64,000 nt of DNA from Cephalopachus bancanus (Eukaryota; Chordata; Mammalia; Primates; Tarsiidae), in assembly GCA_027257055.1 (NCBI GenBank), contig JAPVLO010000059.1, positions 1,798,001 to 1,862,000 on the forward strand, written 5' to 3'. The notes beneath the pieces are model-generated. The model made no database searches, was not told the origin of the DNA, and saw only the letters and a program-made list of their open reading frames with translations. Shown here piece after piece: positions 1 to 10,884 of this stretch (position 1 is its first letter; each line of letters starts with the position of its first letter). Made by a program: the position numbers and the translations under genes.

Positions 1-120
1 TCTTCATCTCACTGTACTTTTCCCTTTGATAATTATGTAAAATAAATGCTTAGCAAAGACCTAGCATACAGTACTGGGTACTCTCTAAATGTTAGTGTGA
101 TTATCATTTTTAATGGTAAT
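1..120 (+). repeat. MIR SINE, 3' part (degenerate)
   Basis: The stretch reads like the 3' half of a mammalian-wide interspersed repeat: a 'cttagca..gacctagca.acagtactgggtactctctaaatgttag' pattern matches the MIR motif 'cttagcacagtgcctggcacatagtaggcgctcaataaatg'. It is cut by the window start. Highly diverged, so an ancient insertion. Confidence 0.5.
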
Positions 121-139
121 TTTTACAAATACTTTTTAT

Positions 140-1190
140 TTTGAGATTATTATGGATTCAAAGGAAGGTGCAAAAATGGTATAGAGAGATCTCATGTAGT
201 GTACTCCCCATCTAGTTTCTCAAAATACTGTACAATGTAGTATGTACAACACTACCTACCTACAGGACAATATCAAACCCACAACACTGACATGGGCACC
301 ACGTGTGTATAGTTAGTACTATGCCATTTCATTTCACATGTAATTGGTATAACCACCACTGCACTCAAGATACAGAGTGAATCCATTACCACACAAATTG
401 TCTTTGTACCCCTTTAGAGGCACACTCATGTCCCTCTCCTCTATCCCTTACAACCCTGGCAGCCACTCATTCTCCATCTCCAGATTTTTTTTAAGAAAGC
501 TACATAAATTAAATAATACATTATCTGACCTTTTGAAATGAGCCTTTTTCATTCAACATTTATGCCTTTGAGAGCCATACAAGTTATTGTGTGTATCAAT
601 AGTTTTTTCACTGAGTAGTATCCTATGCTATGGATATGCCAACATATGTTTAACCATTCACCTGTTGAGGGACATTTTGGAATGCAATTTTCATCTACTA
701 CAAATTAAACTGCTATGAACACTCATGTTTTGATTTTTATGCACACATAAGTTTCTATTTCTCTGGAGCAAAAGCCTATGAGTATAATTATTGGATACTA
801 TGGTAAGTATATGCTTGGTTTTTAAGAAATCATCAAACTATTTTCAAAACTATTTCATGTTTCCACCAGAAAGATACAGTTTCTCTCATCCTCACCAGCA
901 TCTGGTGTTGTCATTTTAAAATTTTATCTGTTCTAATTATGTAGTGATAACTCACTGTGGTCTTAATTTGCATTTTCCTATGGGATAGTGATGTTGAGTA
1001 TCTTTTCATGTGCTGATTTGCCATCATTCATTCTCTTCAGTGAAATGTCTATTTAAATCTTTCGTCCACTTTCATTGTTCATTTTTTCTTCTATAAAGTT
1101 TTTTTTCACCTGCAGTTTAATCATATCATAGAGTTTTGAGAGTTTCTTATGTGTTCTATATATGAGTCCTTTATGAGTAACTTTTTAAGT
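140..1190. repeat. Ancient L1-type LINE fragment
   Basis: The block contains phrases common to old mammalian L1 copies: 'aaccattcacctgttgaggg', 'aactgctatgaacactcatg', 'aagaaatcatcaaactattt', and 'ttaatttgcattttcctat' followed by 'gatgttgagtatcttttcat'. These recur in L1M/L1ME copies read in this orientation. No open frame survives. Subfamily and strand were not assigned because no consensus could be aligned here. Confidence 0.6.
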
Positions 1191-2640
1191 TTCAGAAATC
1201 ATTCCTTGTCCCTTCAACTACAGGAGACCTCTTTTTCCCTTAGCTTCTTTACAGAAGTTTCACTTAGGACCTTTGGTGCTCCCTACCTTGAGTCTTCCAT
1301 AGATTGCCCTCCCTAGGAGCTGCCTTACTAATCTATGAGCAGAACTCATGGCTGTTTTTTCTATCTCCCCTCAGTGCCTTGCCAAGATGTGGGCACATTT
1401 CTGACATTCCACTAATATCCACCAAGTGACTGAATCAACAATACTGGATTTTAATTCAGTTACTACAAGACTTCAACCTAAAGCAAAAACTGTGGTTACC
1501 ATGGATACAGGCTTGAGATAGATGTAAATCATTTAATACCTTGGAAAGGGTAACTAACTGCAAGAAGAAATACATACACTCAGATGTGTTACCGATTAAT
1601 TTCTTCTCGTCTATCACACTTCTAGCTAACACTGTGACACACTACCGCTTATCGAGGAGTTTCTATTTATGTCAACCTGTGGCTCACATTTGTCTAATTA
1701 AGCACACATACATTTCAGAACTTGTGATCTGCAGGCCATGTTTACATATGAACATCATATTCAATACACAGGTAATTGTTTAGCACCTTTAACCTATTTT
1801 GAGCCTTATATTTAATTAGTGAGAGTTGCTGACGGGAAATGCAGGGCATACCTCTGAATTAAACAAACAGCTACCTTCCTTACAAATCACAACAACAGTG
1901 CACAACTAAATAATGAGATAACTGAGCTTTGTAGACTCTTTCTTCTAAAGGAATCAAATCAAGCTCCAGTGAGGGTCTGGCCTTGTGGGGAGTTGCAGAA
2001 GGAATATAGGTAAGGAAACGTGGGAGCAAATTCTAGCCCAGTCTCCTGCCCTATCTCTGGGTCTCAGTGTTCTTGCTGTGAAATAAAGAAGTAAATACTC
2101 TTTCCCCCCTTCCTTTCTCCTATCCTCTGCCATGGATATTCTAAAGATCACATGCAATGACAGAGGCAAATTTATTTGTTAAAATAAAGGCACAATATAA
2201 AACGCAAGGATTATCACTGCTATTAGTTAAGAGGATTTCATTATTTTGGTTGTTCTTCACAAGAGAAGAAAAACAATTGCCAGTCAATATAGTCTACATG
2301 CCACATTCTGCTCAACATCTAGATATGATCATTTCAAACTATTTTCCTCTTATAGAAAATTTGGTTCTGAAGTTAACCAGTAAGGGGGAAATCATGGTTA
2401 AGTGAACCACCCCTCAACAAGTCTGAAAGGTCCCACTTTCCTTTATTACAACCAAGTACTGGTTCTGCATTTGAGCACCAGTTGGAGTCCCCGTCTAGGG
2501 TCAGGGGGCAAGAGAGAGCAAAAATGTATCCCTATCCACCAGGATCACACTTCCCACCGCCAGGTGCTCACCTGTGGAAATGTGTGTGGAACAGTGACCA
2601 GTGAAGGGGATCACAGTCACTGTAAAGTGTTTATTCCTTG
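1190..2640. other. No gene seen; mostly unassigned sequence
   Basis: Ordinary AT-rich sequence. Short open frames of 62-86 codons on both strands show no domain, no splice support and no recognisable family. Around 1290-1420 there is weak resemblance to an old L2/MIR tail, not strong enough to call. Confidence 0.5.
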
Positions 2641-2659
2641 CGCAGAATGGCTCACAACT

Positions 2660-3110
2660 TAAATGCAGGAATTCACTTTTTCTCTCCCTATGTGTTTGCC
2701 TCTCTTTCCATGTCTGTTTCTTCTGCCTCTTTCCACCCCCCCAAGTGTATGTCTGGGTGTTTCTCTCTGATTCTCTGACCTTTATAGCCTACGTTGCACC
2801 TGTGTGTATTGTACTCTGTGTCCCTCTGTGTCATTGTGTAGCTATGTGCGCCATGGTATGAGTCTCTGTGCGTGAGTCACCCCTGTTCCTCTCCATGATT
2901 TCTCTGTCTCTCCTTATCTCTGTATGTGTCTCAATGGCTATCTCTCTGTTTCTCTCTCAGTCTTGATGCCTCTCTGTGTGTGAGGGTAGCTCTCTTTCTT
3001 TTTGTGTGTCTCTCTCCCTGCAATTCTCTATCTTTGTGTATGTATTGGGTCTGCATGTGCATTTCCCTTTCTTCATACAAATGTCTTCCTGTGTGCACAT
3101 TTCTCAGGAC
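2660..3110. repeat. Degenerate pyrimidine/TG-rich low-complexity tract
   Basis: About 450 bases dominated on the plus strand by C and T, with interspersed TG: blocks such as 'tctctctgtttctctctcag', 'cctctctgtgtgtgaggg' and 'tttttgtgtgtctctctccc'. It looks like an old compound (TC)n/(TG)n microsatellite decayed by substitution. The open frames through it on both strands are composition artefacts rich in Leu, Ser, Cys and Val. Confidence 0.65.
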
Positions 3111-3980
3111 ATAGGTCTCTGCCAAGCACTTAGAGTTGACTTATTGCAGATAGATTCGCTGCACAAGATTCCCCGCCAGGTGTGCCTGCCCTGCCCTCTT
3201 CTGTGATATCATGTGGATAGCCTACCCCAGCCCTGGCAATTGCAGACATATTTTTAGCCAGGGAGGCTTCCTCCTTCTTTTCCCCAACAAAAGCTCATGT
3301 TGTAGGACTCTCCAGCATATAAAAGGAAACAGTGTGGACCTGCAGGAAATGAAGTGAGGGTGGTGGGCTCAGTGCCATGCTCAGCCTCCCCCTCAGTTAC
3401 AAGCAGAGGCCAAACAGAATCTGCAAACCATCATTTATGCCAAGTACACCCAAGCCTTTTCAGCCTCTGTAGCACCTTTTCCATTTTCTACTTATCAAAA
3501 CCTTTGCATCCTTCTGGGTCAAGCATACCCGTGTCTTCCACAAAGGCTCTAGTATCCAGGGTCCTGTCCTTCACACTCAGAGGTCCTAGCACCCAAGTGT
3601 GAACCAGGTTGAGTGTGTTAAAGGAGCCTAGTGCTTCAGCTCCAGGGTCAAACTGTACAAGAAAAGCCTTTCTTTGTGCCCAAGTAGGAGGTATTTGTGA
3701 ATTTGTGGTATTTCGATGCTAATGCTTAAGTTGAGAAATGGTTCAATCAAGAAACTTGAAGAGTGAAGAGTAAAGGAACAAAGAGAAAAACAACACGAAG
3801 CAAATCAGAAGGTCAGAAGCCTTCTTGGACACTTGCACATTGATTACAGCCTCAGTAATCATGTGAGGGAACCGAGTATTTTTAAAGGTTATTTTGCATT
3901 TTTTTCCAAATGTGTGTTTGTGTCACTTGATTAAAATACAGACCTGATTCAAGTTTAAAGACCCAGGGCTTTCATAACTC
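3110..3980. other. No gene or recognisable repeat
   Basis: Mixed-composition unique sequence. The 82-codon plus-strand frame near 3354-3602 has no recognisable domain. Nothing else supported. Confidence 0.5.
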
Positions 3981-3984
3981 ACTA

Positions 3985-4290
3985 TGGTTTTTATCATTTG
4001 CAAATAATTTAACTCAACAGACATCTTTTGACAAAAGCTCCATACTAGTACTTCCTGTAGAGACACAAAGATGGAATAAAATCATAGTTTCTGCTTTTTG
4101 GTGACAAATAGTTTAGGGGACAACACACATACCCCTGAACTCTCATCTAAGGAGATGTGTTGTGTGATGTGCTGAAGAGGGAGGGAAAGACTTTTATGGG
4201 AAAATCTCAGACTTGAGACTCAAAAGAAGAGGGACTAGAGGACACTCTGAATGGAGAAACAACTTAGGCATATGCCTAGAAAGGATTTTA
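3985..4290 (-). repeat. Ancient L2-type LINE remnant (weak)
   Basis: Faint match to the reverse-oriented L2-like pattern 'aacaaa..ttattgag..ggatacaaagatga..aa.acatagtccctgc..'. Here 'gagacacaaagatggaataa' followed by 'aaatcatagtttctgctttt' and a later 'gtgatgtgctgaagagggag' fits that order. Confidence 0.35.
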
Positions 4291-4439
4291 TACATAGTAG
4301 GCACTTCCATTTAGAGTTTTCCTAAATGAATGCATTTGAACATGTTTCAGAAAACTCAAGGTCAGAGTGGCACTGAGAGTAGTGTTTCAGGGCTTCCTTT
4401 TGGAAGTTTCTCATATTGGAGAATTTAAAATGCTAGGAG

Positions 4440-4565
4440 GGACCTTGGAAATGGTTTATTCTAACCCCTTTTTAAAAAATGAGGAAACAAAAGCCCCAAG
4501 TTTACATGCTGGGGACACAAGTGAGATGAGAACTAAGAACTGTTCTCAAAGGCAATCAACCTAGA
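4440..4565 (-). repeat. MIR/L3-class ancient SINE or LINE fragment
   Basis: 'gggaccttggaaatggttta...taacccc..tttaaaaaatgagg.aaacaaaagcccc' matches the widespread pattern 'agatcatctagtccaacccc..ttttacagatgaggaaactgagg' of MIR3/L3-type repeats. Diverged and short. Confidence 0.45.
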
Positions 4566-4699
4566 ATTTAAATGCATACCATTTTAATCTGAATTTAAGG
4601 AAATAAAATAAAACCAACAGTACCATTTGCTATTTTTCTGCATTAGTACTACTAAGAGAGAAAAAAAAATGAAGGATTCAATTCTGGAGTAGCTAGCTT

Positions 4700-4862
4700 T
4701 GGTTTTGAAAGCTGAGCTGGGCCACTTACAACTGTGTAATCATAGCTAGGTCCCCATTACTGAGTCTCAGTCTTCACATCTGTAATATGGGAATAGTAAC
4801 AGTAGGGTGGCTGTTAAGATTCAGTGAGATCATGTACCAAAATGGCTCTTAACTCATTTGTG
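4700..4862 (+). repeat. MIR SINE
   Basis: Order of motifs fits MIR in the sense direction: 'ccacttacaactgtgtaatc', 'tgagtctcagtcttcacatc', 'tgtaatatgggaatagtaac', 'ggctgttaagattcagtgag'. These match 'ccacttactagctgtgtgac', 'cctcagtttcctcatctg', 'taaaatgggataataatag' and 'gttgtgaggattaaatgag'. Confidence 0.7.
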
Positions 4863-5292
4863 ATCGCTAATGTGAATTTACGTTATTCCAAATTCTGTTT
4901 CTGGTTGCTGCTGACATGAATTTACATCTTTGCAAATTCTGTTTCTGAATGCTGCAATGCTGTCATATGTATGTGTTATTATATTTTGCTTGAAAATGAA
5001 TAGTGAGGCAAGGAGAGAGAAACTTGAGATAATTATCTGATATTGACTGCGCAATGTTATTATTGATTTACATAGTTGATGAAAATTGCACGTTGGTCAT
5101 TATTTTGTTATAATTAGTATTGTATACTTGTTTTTTCATATCTCAGGGCTTTCATACTTCAATGTTAAAAATAATTTACCATAATAATGGAAAATGAAGA
5201 AATATATGATATAGATTTCTGAGGTCGAAGGTGAATCCAGTGAACTTATTAGTGATAGTGAGACAGATAGTGATGTAATGATGCAATGTGAA
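4852..5292 (+). mobile_element. Possible 5' part of a piggyBac-like DNA transposon
   Basis: A TTAA at about 4849-4852 begins 'ttaactcatttgtgatcgct', which resembles the TTAA-plus-terminal-repeat start of piggyBac-class elements. About 340 bases on, a plus-strand frame reads MENEEIYDI, then (after one frame slip) ISEVEGESSELISDSETDSD, an acidic Asp/Ser/Glu-rich stretch of the kind found at the N-terminus of piggyBac transposases. There is a frame break and no matching 3' end was seen, so it would be a truncated relic. A chance acidic stretch is the alternative. Confidence 0.3.
4868..4962 (+). repeat. Two-copy tandem repeat, about 47-bp period
   Basis: The unit 'atgtgaatttacgttattcc aaattctgtttctggttgctg' is followed at once by 'catgaatttacatctttgc aaattctgtttctgaatgctg'. 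The copies match in about 80% of positions by eye. It lies within the possible piggyBac-like 5' end. Confidence 0.65.
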
Positions 5293-5296
5293 TGAA

Positions 5297-5335
5297 CACA
5301 CACACACATATATTTTATATATAATATATATTCAG
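5297..5335. repeat. (CA)n/(TA)n simple repeat
   Basis: Short 'acacacacacatatatttta' run followed by 'tatataatatatatt'. A small compound dinucleotide repeat. Confidence 0.7.
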
Positions 5336-5640
5336 TTTATAATCCAAATAAAAATACAAAGTTTGGAATGCTAGTCAGAGTGGTGTCTGAGGCAAATACT
5401 GGATATGCCTGCAACTTTCAGCTGTGTTGTGAAAAAGGTGACAATTTAGAAAAGACCATTTCACTTCTTTTGTGGCAACCAGCTTCAGAATTTTTTTATT
5501 TTCACCCGCTCTCAATATTAGGAAAGTAAAAAATTTACCAATGGCAAAGTTGTTAACAAGGCCATGAATTAGCATCATTTTGCCAAATTCAGTGAACACT
5601 TTTTGGCTCCATCTTACTAGACCTCTTAACAGAAGCACAG
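5336..5640. other. Unassigned; 87-codon minus-strand frame of unknown nature
   Basis: A minus-strand frame at 5375-5638 (starts MLLLRGLVRWSQ) is slightly longer than neighbours and not in a repeat I recognise. It has no catalytic motif, no upstream promoter and no splice evidence. Could be a relic of a transposase or retroposed gene, or chance. Confidence 0.3.
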
Positions 5641-6209
5641 CTGGCCACTCCTCCTCAGAAACACCACCAACTCCTGCACTTGACTCCTAGAATGGCCTTG
5701 TTCCCTGGCATTCTTTCTTTCTCTCTGGATACTCCTCAGTCTCCTTTGCATCTCTTCTTCTGCCTAATTTCTAAATGTTGGCAAACCTCAGGGTTTAGTG
5801 CTATATTCTCTTATCTTCCCTAGGAGCACAGTTCTATCAGTTGCTCCCATTCTGTCCCATGGCTTTCAATACCCTCCAAATGCTGATGACACATGCTTTC
5901 ATATCTCCAGCCTCTCCTTCTTCCCTGATCACCAGACTTAAGTATCCATATGAGATCTCCATGTGGAAGTCATCAAAGAGTCTCAATTCAACATGTCAAA
6001 AATTGAACTCTCCATTGCCCCATCCCCAAACTTAACTTTTCTCTCTCTTGGTAAATTGTACCTCTCCTCGCCCACTGCTAAGCCAGAAATCTAAGAGTCA
6101 TTCACAACACTTCCATTTCCCCTTCTCCTAACATCTGCCACCAAGTCCTAAGGATTTCACTTATAAAATATATGTTAACCCCATATATTTTTCTTTAGAT
6201 CCTCCCCAG
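5640..6209 (+). repeat. Ancient LINE (L2-type), first segment
   Basis: Motif order follows a widespread old mammalian LINE: 'tggctttcaataccctccaa atgctgatgac', 'gagatctccatgtggaagtc', 'ctcaattcaacatgtcaaaa attgaact', 'ctaagagtcattcacaacac', 'caccaagtcctaag'. It continues after the inserted Alu at 6226-6522, so both segments are one insertion. Confidence 0.6.
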
Positions 6210-6538
6210 CATTGCCTCTTATCTTTTTTTTTTTTTTTTTTTTTGAGTTGGAGTCTCACTCTGTCGCCCAGACTGGAGTGCAGTGGTCACTCCTGGCCAC
6301 CGCAGCCTCGACCTGCTGGGCTCCGGCGATCCTTCCGCCTCAGCCTTCCAAGTAGCCAGAATTATAGGCATGTGCTACCACGCCCGGCTGATTTTTGGAT
6401 TTATTACAGAGATGAGGTCTCGCCTGCCCAGGCGGGTCTCGAACCTGCGGGCTCAGGCAATCCACTCACCTCAGCCTCCCAAAGGCGCGGGATTACAGGC
6501 TGAGCCGCCGAGCCCAGCTACACATTGCCTCTTATCTT
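6210..6538 (-). mobile_element. Young Alu SINE with perfect target-site duplication
   Basis: Dimeric Alu on the minus strand (poly-T at 6223-6244, then gagttggagtctcac). It is flanked by identical 16-bp copies of cattgcctcttatctt at 6210-6225 and 6523-6538. It carries the lineage-specific features GACTCCAACTC, GCGGAAGGATCGCCGGAGCC and the CCCGCGCCTTTGGGAGG left-arm form. It also lacks four bases (ACTT) from the usual GGGCAACTTGGCGAGACC. It interrupts an older LINE. Confidence 0.92.
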
Positions 6539-6890
6539 GATGATTGCAATCACCTCCTGACTGGCCTTCTGACTTCAATCATGTACTACCACAGTCAGTG
6601 CTCTGCCCAGCAACTATAAGAACGTTGAATAAATAAAACTGATCTCAGTTTTCTCTTGTGTAACGTATCTCTGTGGCTTCCTATTGCTCTTAGAATATAG
6701 GACAAAACCTGAAATACTACTTCAAAGTTCTTCAGGATCCACTTACAAAACTTCTCTGCACTGCTCTCCTCTTTGGTCATTTTGCTTCATTCCTACCTGC
6801 CCTTTTTCCTTTCCTGGAAGGAATCGTGCTGTTTCTTGAGTCAGGACCCTCACATGTGTTGCTCATTTCCTTAATCGGCAAACTCTTCTT
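6523..6890 (+). repeat. Ancient LINE (L2-type), second segment
   Basis: Continues the LINE: 'ttgatgattgcaatcacctc ctgactggccttctgacttc' corresponds to 'tggattactgcaatagcctc ctaactggtctccctgcttc'. It is followed by 'gtggcttcctattgctctta gaatataggacaaaacctga', as in 'aatggcttcccatctcactcagagtaaaagcc'. Confidence 0.6.
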
Positions 6891-6892
6891 CC

Positions 6893-7118
6893 TTAACCTA
6901 GTGGTTAAGAGTCTCAGTTCTTGAGTCAATCTATTTCACTGGTTGTGTGATTAAAGACAGGCTCCTTCATAGACCTGTGCCTTACCTTCATCATCTGTAA
7001 AATGGGGAAAACAACAGTATCCACCTCATGTGGTTGTAAATATTAAATGAAAATAATGTATAAAGTATTGAGAACAGATCCTAGCATATAGGAAGCACTC
7101 AATAAAAGTGATCTTAAA
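6893..7118 (+). repeat. MIR SINE, near full length
   Basis: Starts 'cctagtggttaagagtctca' (MIR tRNA-derived head), then 'cttcatcatctgtaaaatgg ggaaaacaacagtatccacc tcatgtggttgtaaatatta' and ends 'gatcctagcatataggaagc actcaataaaag'. This is a clear sense-strand MIR. Confidence 0.85.
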
Positions 7119-7129
7119 AAATTACTATC

Positions 7130-7345
7130 ACCCTTTAGTTCTTGGCTTAAATGTTCTTCTTAAAGAACTCAGCTACTCTAATGCTCAATTTAAATCCATT
7201 CTATTTCATAGAACTAATGTTAATTGGCCATCAAATATTGATTTTAAGGCTTATTGTCCATTTCTTTCTCTCAAACTACACTCCACAGAAGAGGGACTTT
7301 GTATTTCCTTCAGTCCTTGAAGCCTGGCACAGGAGCCAAGGCAAT
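7130..7345 (+). repeat. L2 LINE 3' region
   Basis: 'cttggcttaaatgttcttct t' recalls the L2 'ggctcaaatgtcacctcctc', and the block closes with 'gagggactttgtatttcctt cagtccttgaagcctggcac', the L2 3'-end pattern. The MLT1 LTR follows, and an L2-like tail ('gatgagtgaacagatgaa') resumes near 7765. Confidence 0.5.
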
Positions 7346-7347
7346 CT

Positions 7348-7757
7348 GTTTTATAGGCTGAATTGTGTCCCCCCACAATTCATGTGTTGAAACTGTAATT
7401 CCCAGTAACTTTGAATGTGACTCTATTTGGAGACAGGGGCTTTAAAGAGGCACTGAAGTGTGAGACCCTTGGAGTAGGCCCTCATTCAAGCTGACTAGTG
7501 TCCTTTTAAGAGGAGAGAATCTGGACACACAAAGAACTTCCAGGAGTTTGTATGCACAAAGGAAAGGCCATGTGAGGAGGACACAGCAAGAAGGGAGCAT
7601 CTGCAAACCAATGAGAGGAGCCTCAGAAGAAACCAATCCTGCCAACACCTTGATCTTGGGCTTCTAGCCTCCAGAACTGTGAGAAAATAAATTTCTGTTG
7701 TTTATACCACTAAGTCTATAGCACTTTGCTATTTCCACCCTAGCAAAGTAATACAGG
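7348..7757 (+). mobile_element. MLT1-type LTR (ERVL-MaLR)
   Basis: A solitary LTR of the mammalian MaLR class. Recognised by 'ggctgaattgtgtcccccca', 'aattcatgtgttgaaactgt', 'tttaagaggagagaatctgg acacac', 'aaccaatcctgccaacacct tgatcttgggcttctagcct' and 'agaactgtgagaaaataaat ttctgttg'. It ends '..ctagcaaagtaatacag'. No internal retroviral genes are present. Its antisense gives a short spurious frame. Confidence 0.85.
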
Positions 7758-7759
7758 CA

Positions 7760-9830
7760 GTAAAGACGATGAGTGAACAGATGAACATGCCAGCCCAGTG
7801 CTCAGCACAAGGCAAATGTGCCCCAAAGTTTGACTCCTATTCCTGAAATAATGATGATGAATTTAAAAATGTCTCAGTAGCAAATCCACCTAATGCACAA
7901 GTGACAGAGAGGTAAAAAAATAAAAAAACTATCTTCATGGCACTTAGAGTGCTTCATACCTGTGATGCTGCATTGGAATGTGATTAGCTTTAAAGATCTA
8001 AAACCTTCCTTTGGGAGCCACCAAATATCACCCGCAAAACTTCTCTCTGTATACTAACATGTACGTGTTGGAACTTGACTACTTTTATGACAGATCCTTG
8101 GATATATAACATGGAACACTAGACATTTCGTATTCAGTAAGCAAATATTTCTCAGACATGACAGCAAAACCAAAAATAACGAGACTATTATACTTCTGAA
8201 ATACTTGCCCCATTATTTTTATAAATATATTCTTGAGCATGCTTGCATGTGTGTTTAAGTGTCTGGGAATGTGAGATATATGTGTATTTCCCCCACTGAA
8301 AGTGACCATACTATATACCATCACAGGGTCTCAAATATCTCAAATATCTTAGGTATTTAGAAAAGGTAGCCACATCTACCAAAATGCCTCCAAAATAAAA
8401 CCTGTCTCTAGCTGGGATATGTACCCACTGGAAAGTAGATAGTATCTAAAATCATGGCAAAACTGTCACATCTCTTGATAGTTGCACTTTCATAGTCTTT
8501 CCTGTGGCAGTCCCTAATCGTAGAGCTTTATACTATGAATACATCTAATTTAGCAAATTATTGGCTCATAATATGAAGCAGCATGTATATTTATTCTTTT
8601 AATAGATCTTGGAATTAATACACATGATCCCTTAAAAAGGACTGTAAAAAACCACCAAGTTGATTATTCCACTATGAGGTCCCACTCAAATGGCAAAGGC
8701 TATGGCAGAAAAGGTAGGTAGTTTCTCTTTGGGGAAAAAGAAACTGTCTTCATCTTACAGATTGATTTTCTACTGAGGAACAAAAAATATAATGAAATTC
8801 TATAATGTGATATCTCATATGTAAGGGAAGATACCAAGATGGCAAATAGCAAATAGATTTTTTACTGAGGGTCAGTTCCATTCAATTAGCTGTTACTACC
8901 TAGAGGGTCGTAAAGAGAAGGCTGAGTAAACAATGCCTTGGTGGAATAATGATGTAAGCCAGAGGTGCAAAATGGAGAGTGGAAGATGCCCACTGTATAC
9001 TTTCTGTTCTGAAACATTTGCTGCTAAGGTCCCTTCCACTGCTAAACTTCTATGACCCTCTCCTTTTTTCTCCTCTTTCCCCATTCTTGCTCTTCTTGCT
9101 GGGATGAATAAGTTAGTATCTCCTAAGAGTCCCAACTTGCTCCGCTTGTGTAAAGTATGTGGTCAGCCTAAGTTATCAGTATAAGGACTCAAAACAGCAA
9201 CCTCTGATCTCCACCTAGTGTCATTTTAATTATGTGTAATGTTGGTATGGGCATTGAAAAGCAGTATCAGGGTGCTGACTGTCACTCAAGTAATTAGACT
9301 AAACTAAAGTAAACAAGATAAGGTAACTGCCAGAAACTCAGATTTGTGAATGACCTCCAGGGTCCTCTCATTGGCAGGAGATAGGCAGATGCAGCACCAG
9401 TAGAGCAATTCTCCTTGCATTTGTAATTACAATGGCCAGAAAACAGTGCAACAGTCATGGTTCCATGTTCTGTTCTATTTATATGAGGGCAGTGATAACA
9501 ACCATCATTATCACCAAAGCTACCAAAGTCCCTCTCCAGTTCTTTGGCCCTTCTCAATCATTGCTGTAACTACCATTTAATGACTCTTACTATGAAAGGT
9601 CACTATGTCAAGATACATTTCATTTAACCCACTGACCTATGTGACTTTGCTTGATAGGCACATGAGGTACAGGGAAGTTAAATTTATTTAGAAGATTCTA
9701 ACAAGGGCATTCTGACTTGAAACTTATGTTCTTAACCACATGGGATACTAGCTCTCACCTCAATGCATGAAACATTTGGCAAAACTCAGGGAGGTAAGTG
9801 ATTTCAAGAAGGTAATTTGGGTTATTCATT
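7760..9830. other. No gene seen; unique AT-rich sequence
   Basis: About 2 kb without a recognisable repeat apart from a possible L2 tail near 7760-7840. Minus-strand frames at 8085, 8896 and 9294 (79-87 codons) carry no domain signature or splice support. Confidence 0.5.
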
Positions 9831-10006
9831 CATTCATACATTCATTTATTCATTGCCTCAACAGATATTTACCATGTAACTTTCCCTGTGCTTGGTGCTG
9901 GGACACAGTGGTAAGCTAAACAGAGAAGGCTCTTGACTTCACAGAGTTCACAGTCTAATGAAAGAATAGATAGCAATCGTGGCATTACTGTGTAATTAAA
10001 AACTGA
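9825..10006 (-). repeat. L2 LINE, 3' end side
   Basis: 'ttcattcattcatacattca tttattcattgcctcaacag atatttaccatg' then 'tgcttggtgctgggacacag tggtaagctaaacagagaag' and 'cacagagttcacagtctaat g' match the antisense L2 pattern of 'tcattcaacaaatatttattgag..ggcactgttctaggcgctggggatacagcagtgaac..ggagcttacattctagtg'. Confidence 0.75.
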
Positions 10007-10338
10007 GGCTGGGTGTGGTGGCTCAGGCCTGTAATCCCAGCATTTTGGGAGTCCAAGGCGAGGGGATTACCTGAGCCCACGGGTTTGAGAACAGTCTGGG
10101 CAACTTGGCGAGACCTCATCTCTACAATTAAAAAAAAAAAAATTAGCTGGACATGGGAGCATGTACCTGTAGTTCAAGCTACTTGGAAGGCTGAGGCGGA
10201 AGGATCGCCTAAGCCCAGCAGGTCGATGCTGGGGTGGCTATGAGTGTACCACACTACTCCAGCCTGGGTGACAGAGTGAGACTCCAACTAAAAAAACAAA
10301 CAAACAAACAAACAAAAAAACAGAAACAAAAAAACTGA
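9998..10338 (+). mobile_element. Alu SINE with target-site duplication
   Basis: Dimeric Alu, plus strand, about 10007-10329. It starts ggctgggtgtggtggctc, has an A-rich middle linker at 10129-10141 and a tail of (AAAC)n at 10290-10329. The flanking duplication aaaaactga occurs at 9998-10006 and 10330-10338. It carries lineage-typical GAAGGATCGCC and GACTCCAACT, but is older than the 6.2-kb copy, with many substitutions. Confidence 0.88.
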
Positions 10339-10884
10339 GATAATGCTCTGAAAAAAAGGAAAAGAAAGGGAACCTATGACAGAAGATCTTGACATGGGCT
10401 AGGGGTCAAATTTAAGGAAATGAAGCCTAAGATCAGAATGGAAGGGCAAGTCATATTAATTAGTGGGAAGGCAGGTGGAAGCATGATGCAGAGCACTACC
10501 TAGGACAGTAAGACAGCAGAGGCTTGGGGAAGAAAGGAGTATGAAGTGTTCAAGGAGCTGGGATCCAGAGCACCTGGAGCAAGGCGATGAGGGAAAGAGC
10601 TATATGAGGAAAACCTGGGCTGTAGGGGTAAGTAGGGAATGAACCACATGAAGGTGCGTAGGGTAGCAGCAGGAAGCCATTGAAAGATGTGTGCGTGAGA
10701 GAGAGAATATGGAGAGGAGGAACAACTATGCCTTTTCATGATTAATCTTCAGGGGACACAAACAACACGGGGAACACAATAGGATAAGAAAGGGAATAAA
10801 ACGACCAGTGAATTGGTCACTTAGTTGTTCAGGTCAGAGAAGGTGGCAGTGATGATGAGGAGAAATGGATGGATTTAAGAGATG
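10339..10884 (-). repeat. Ancient LINE (L2-type), minus strand
   Basis: Antisense continuation of the 9825 element. 'ggagcaaggcgatgagggaa', 'aggaagccattgaaagatgt' and 'gtggcagtgatgatgaggag aaatggatgga' correspond to 'ggagcagagtgagcgaggg', 'gggaagccattggagggttt' and 'gtagcagtggaggtggtgag aagtgg' of the widespread LINE copy. Confidence 0.55.
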
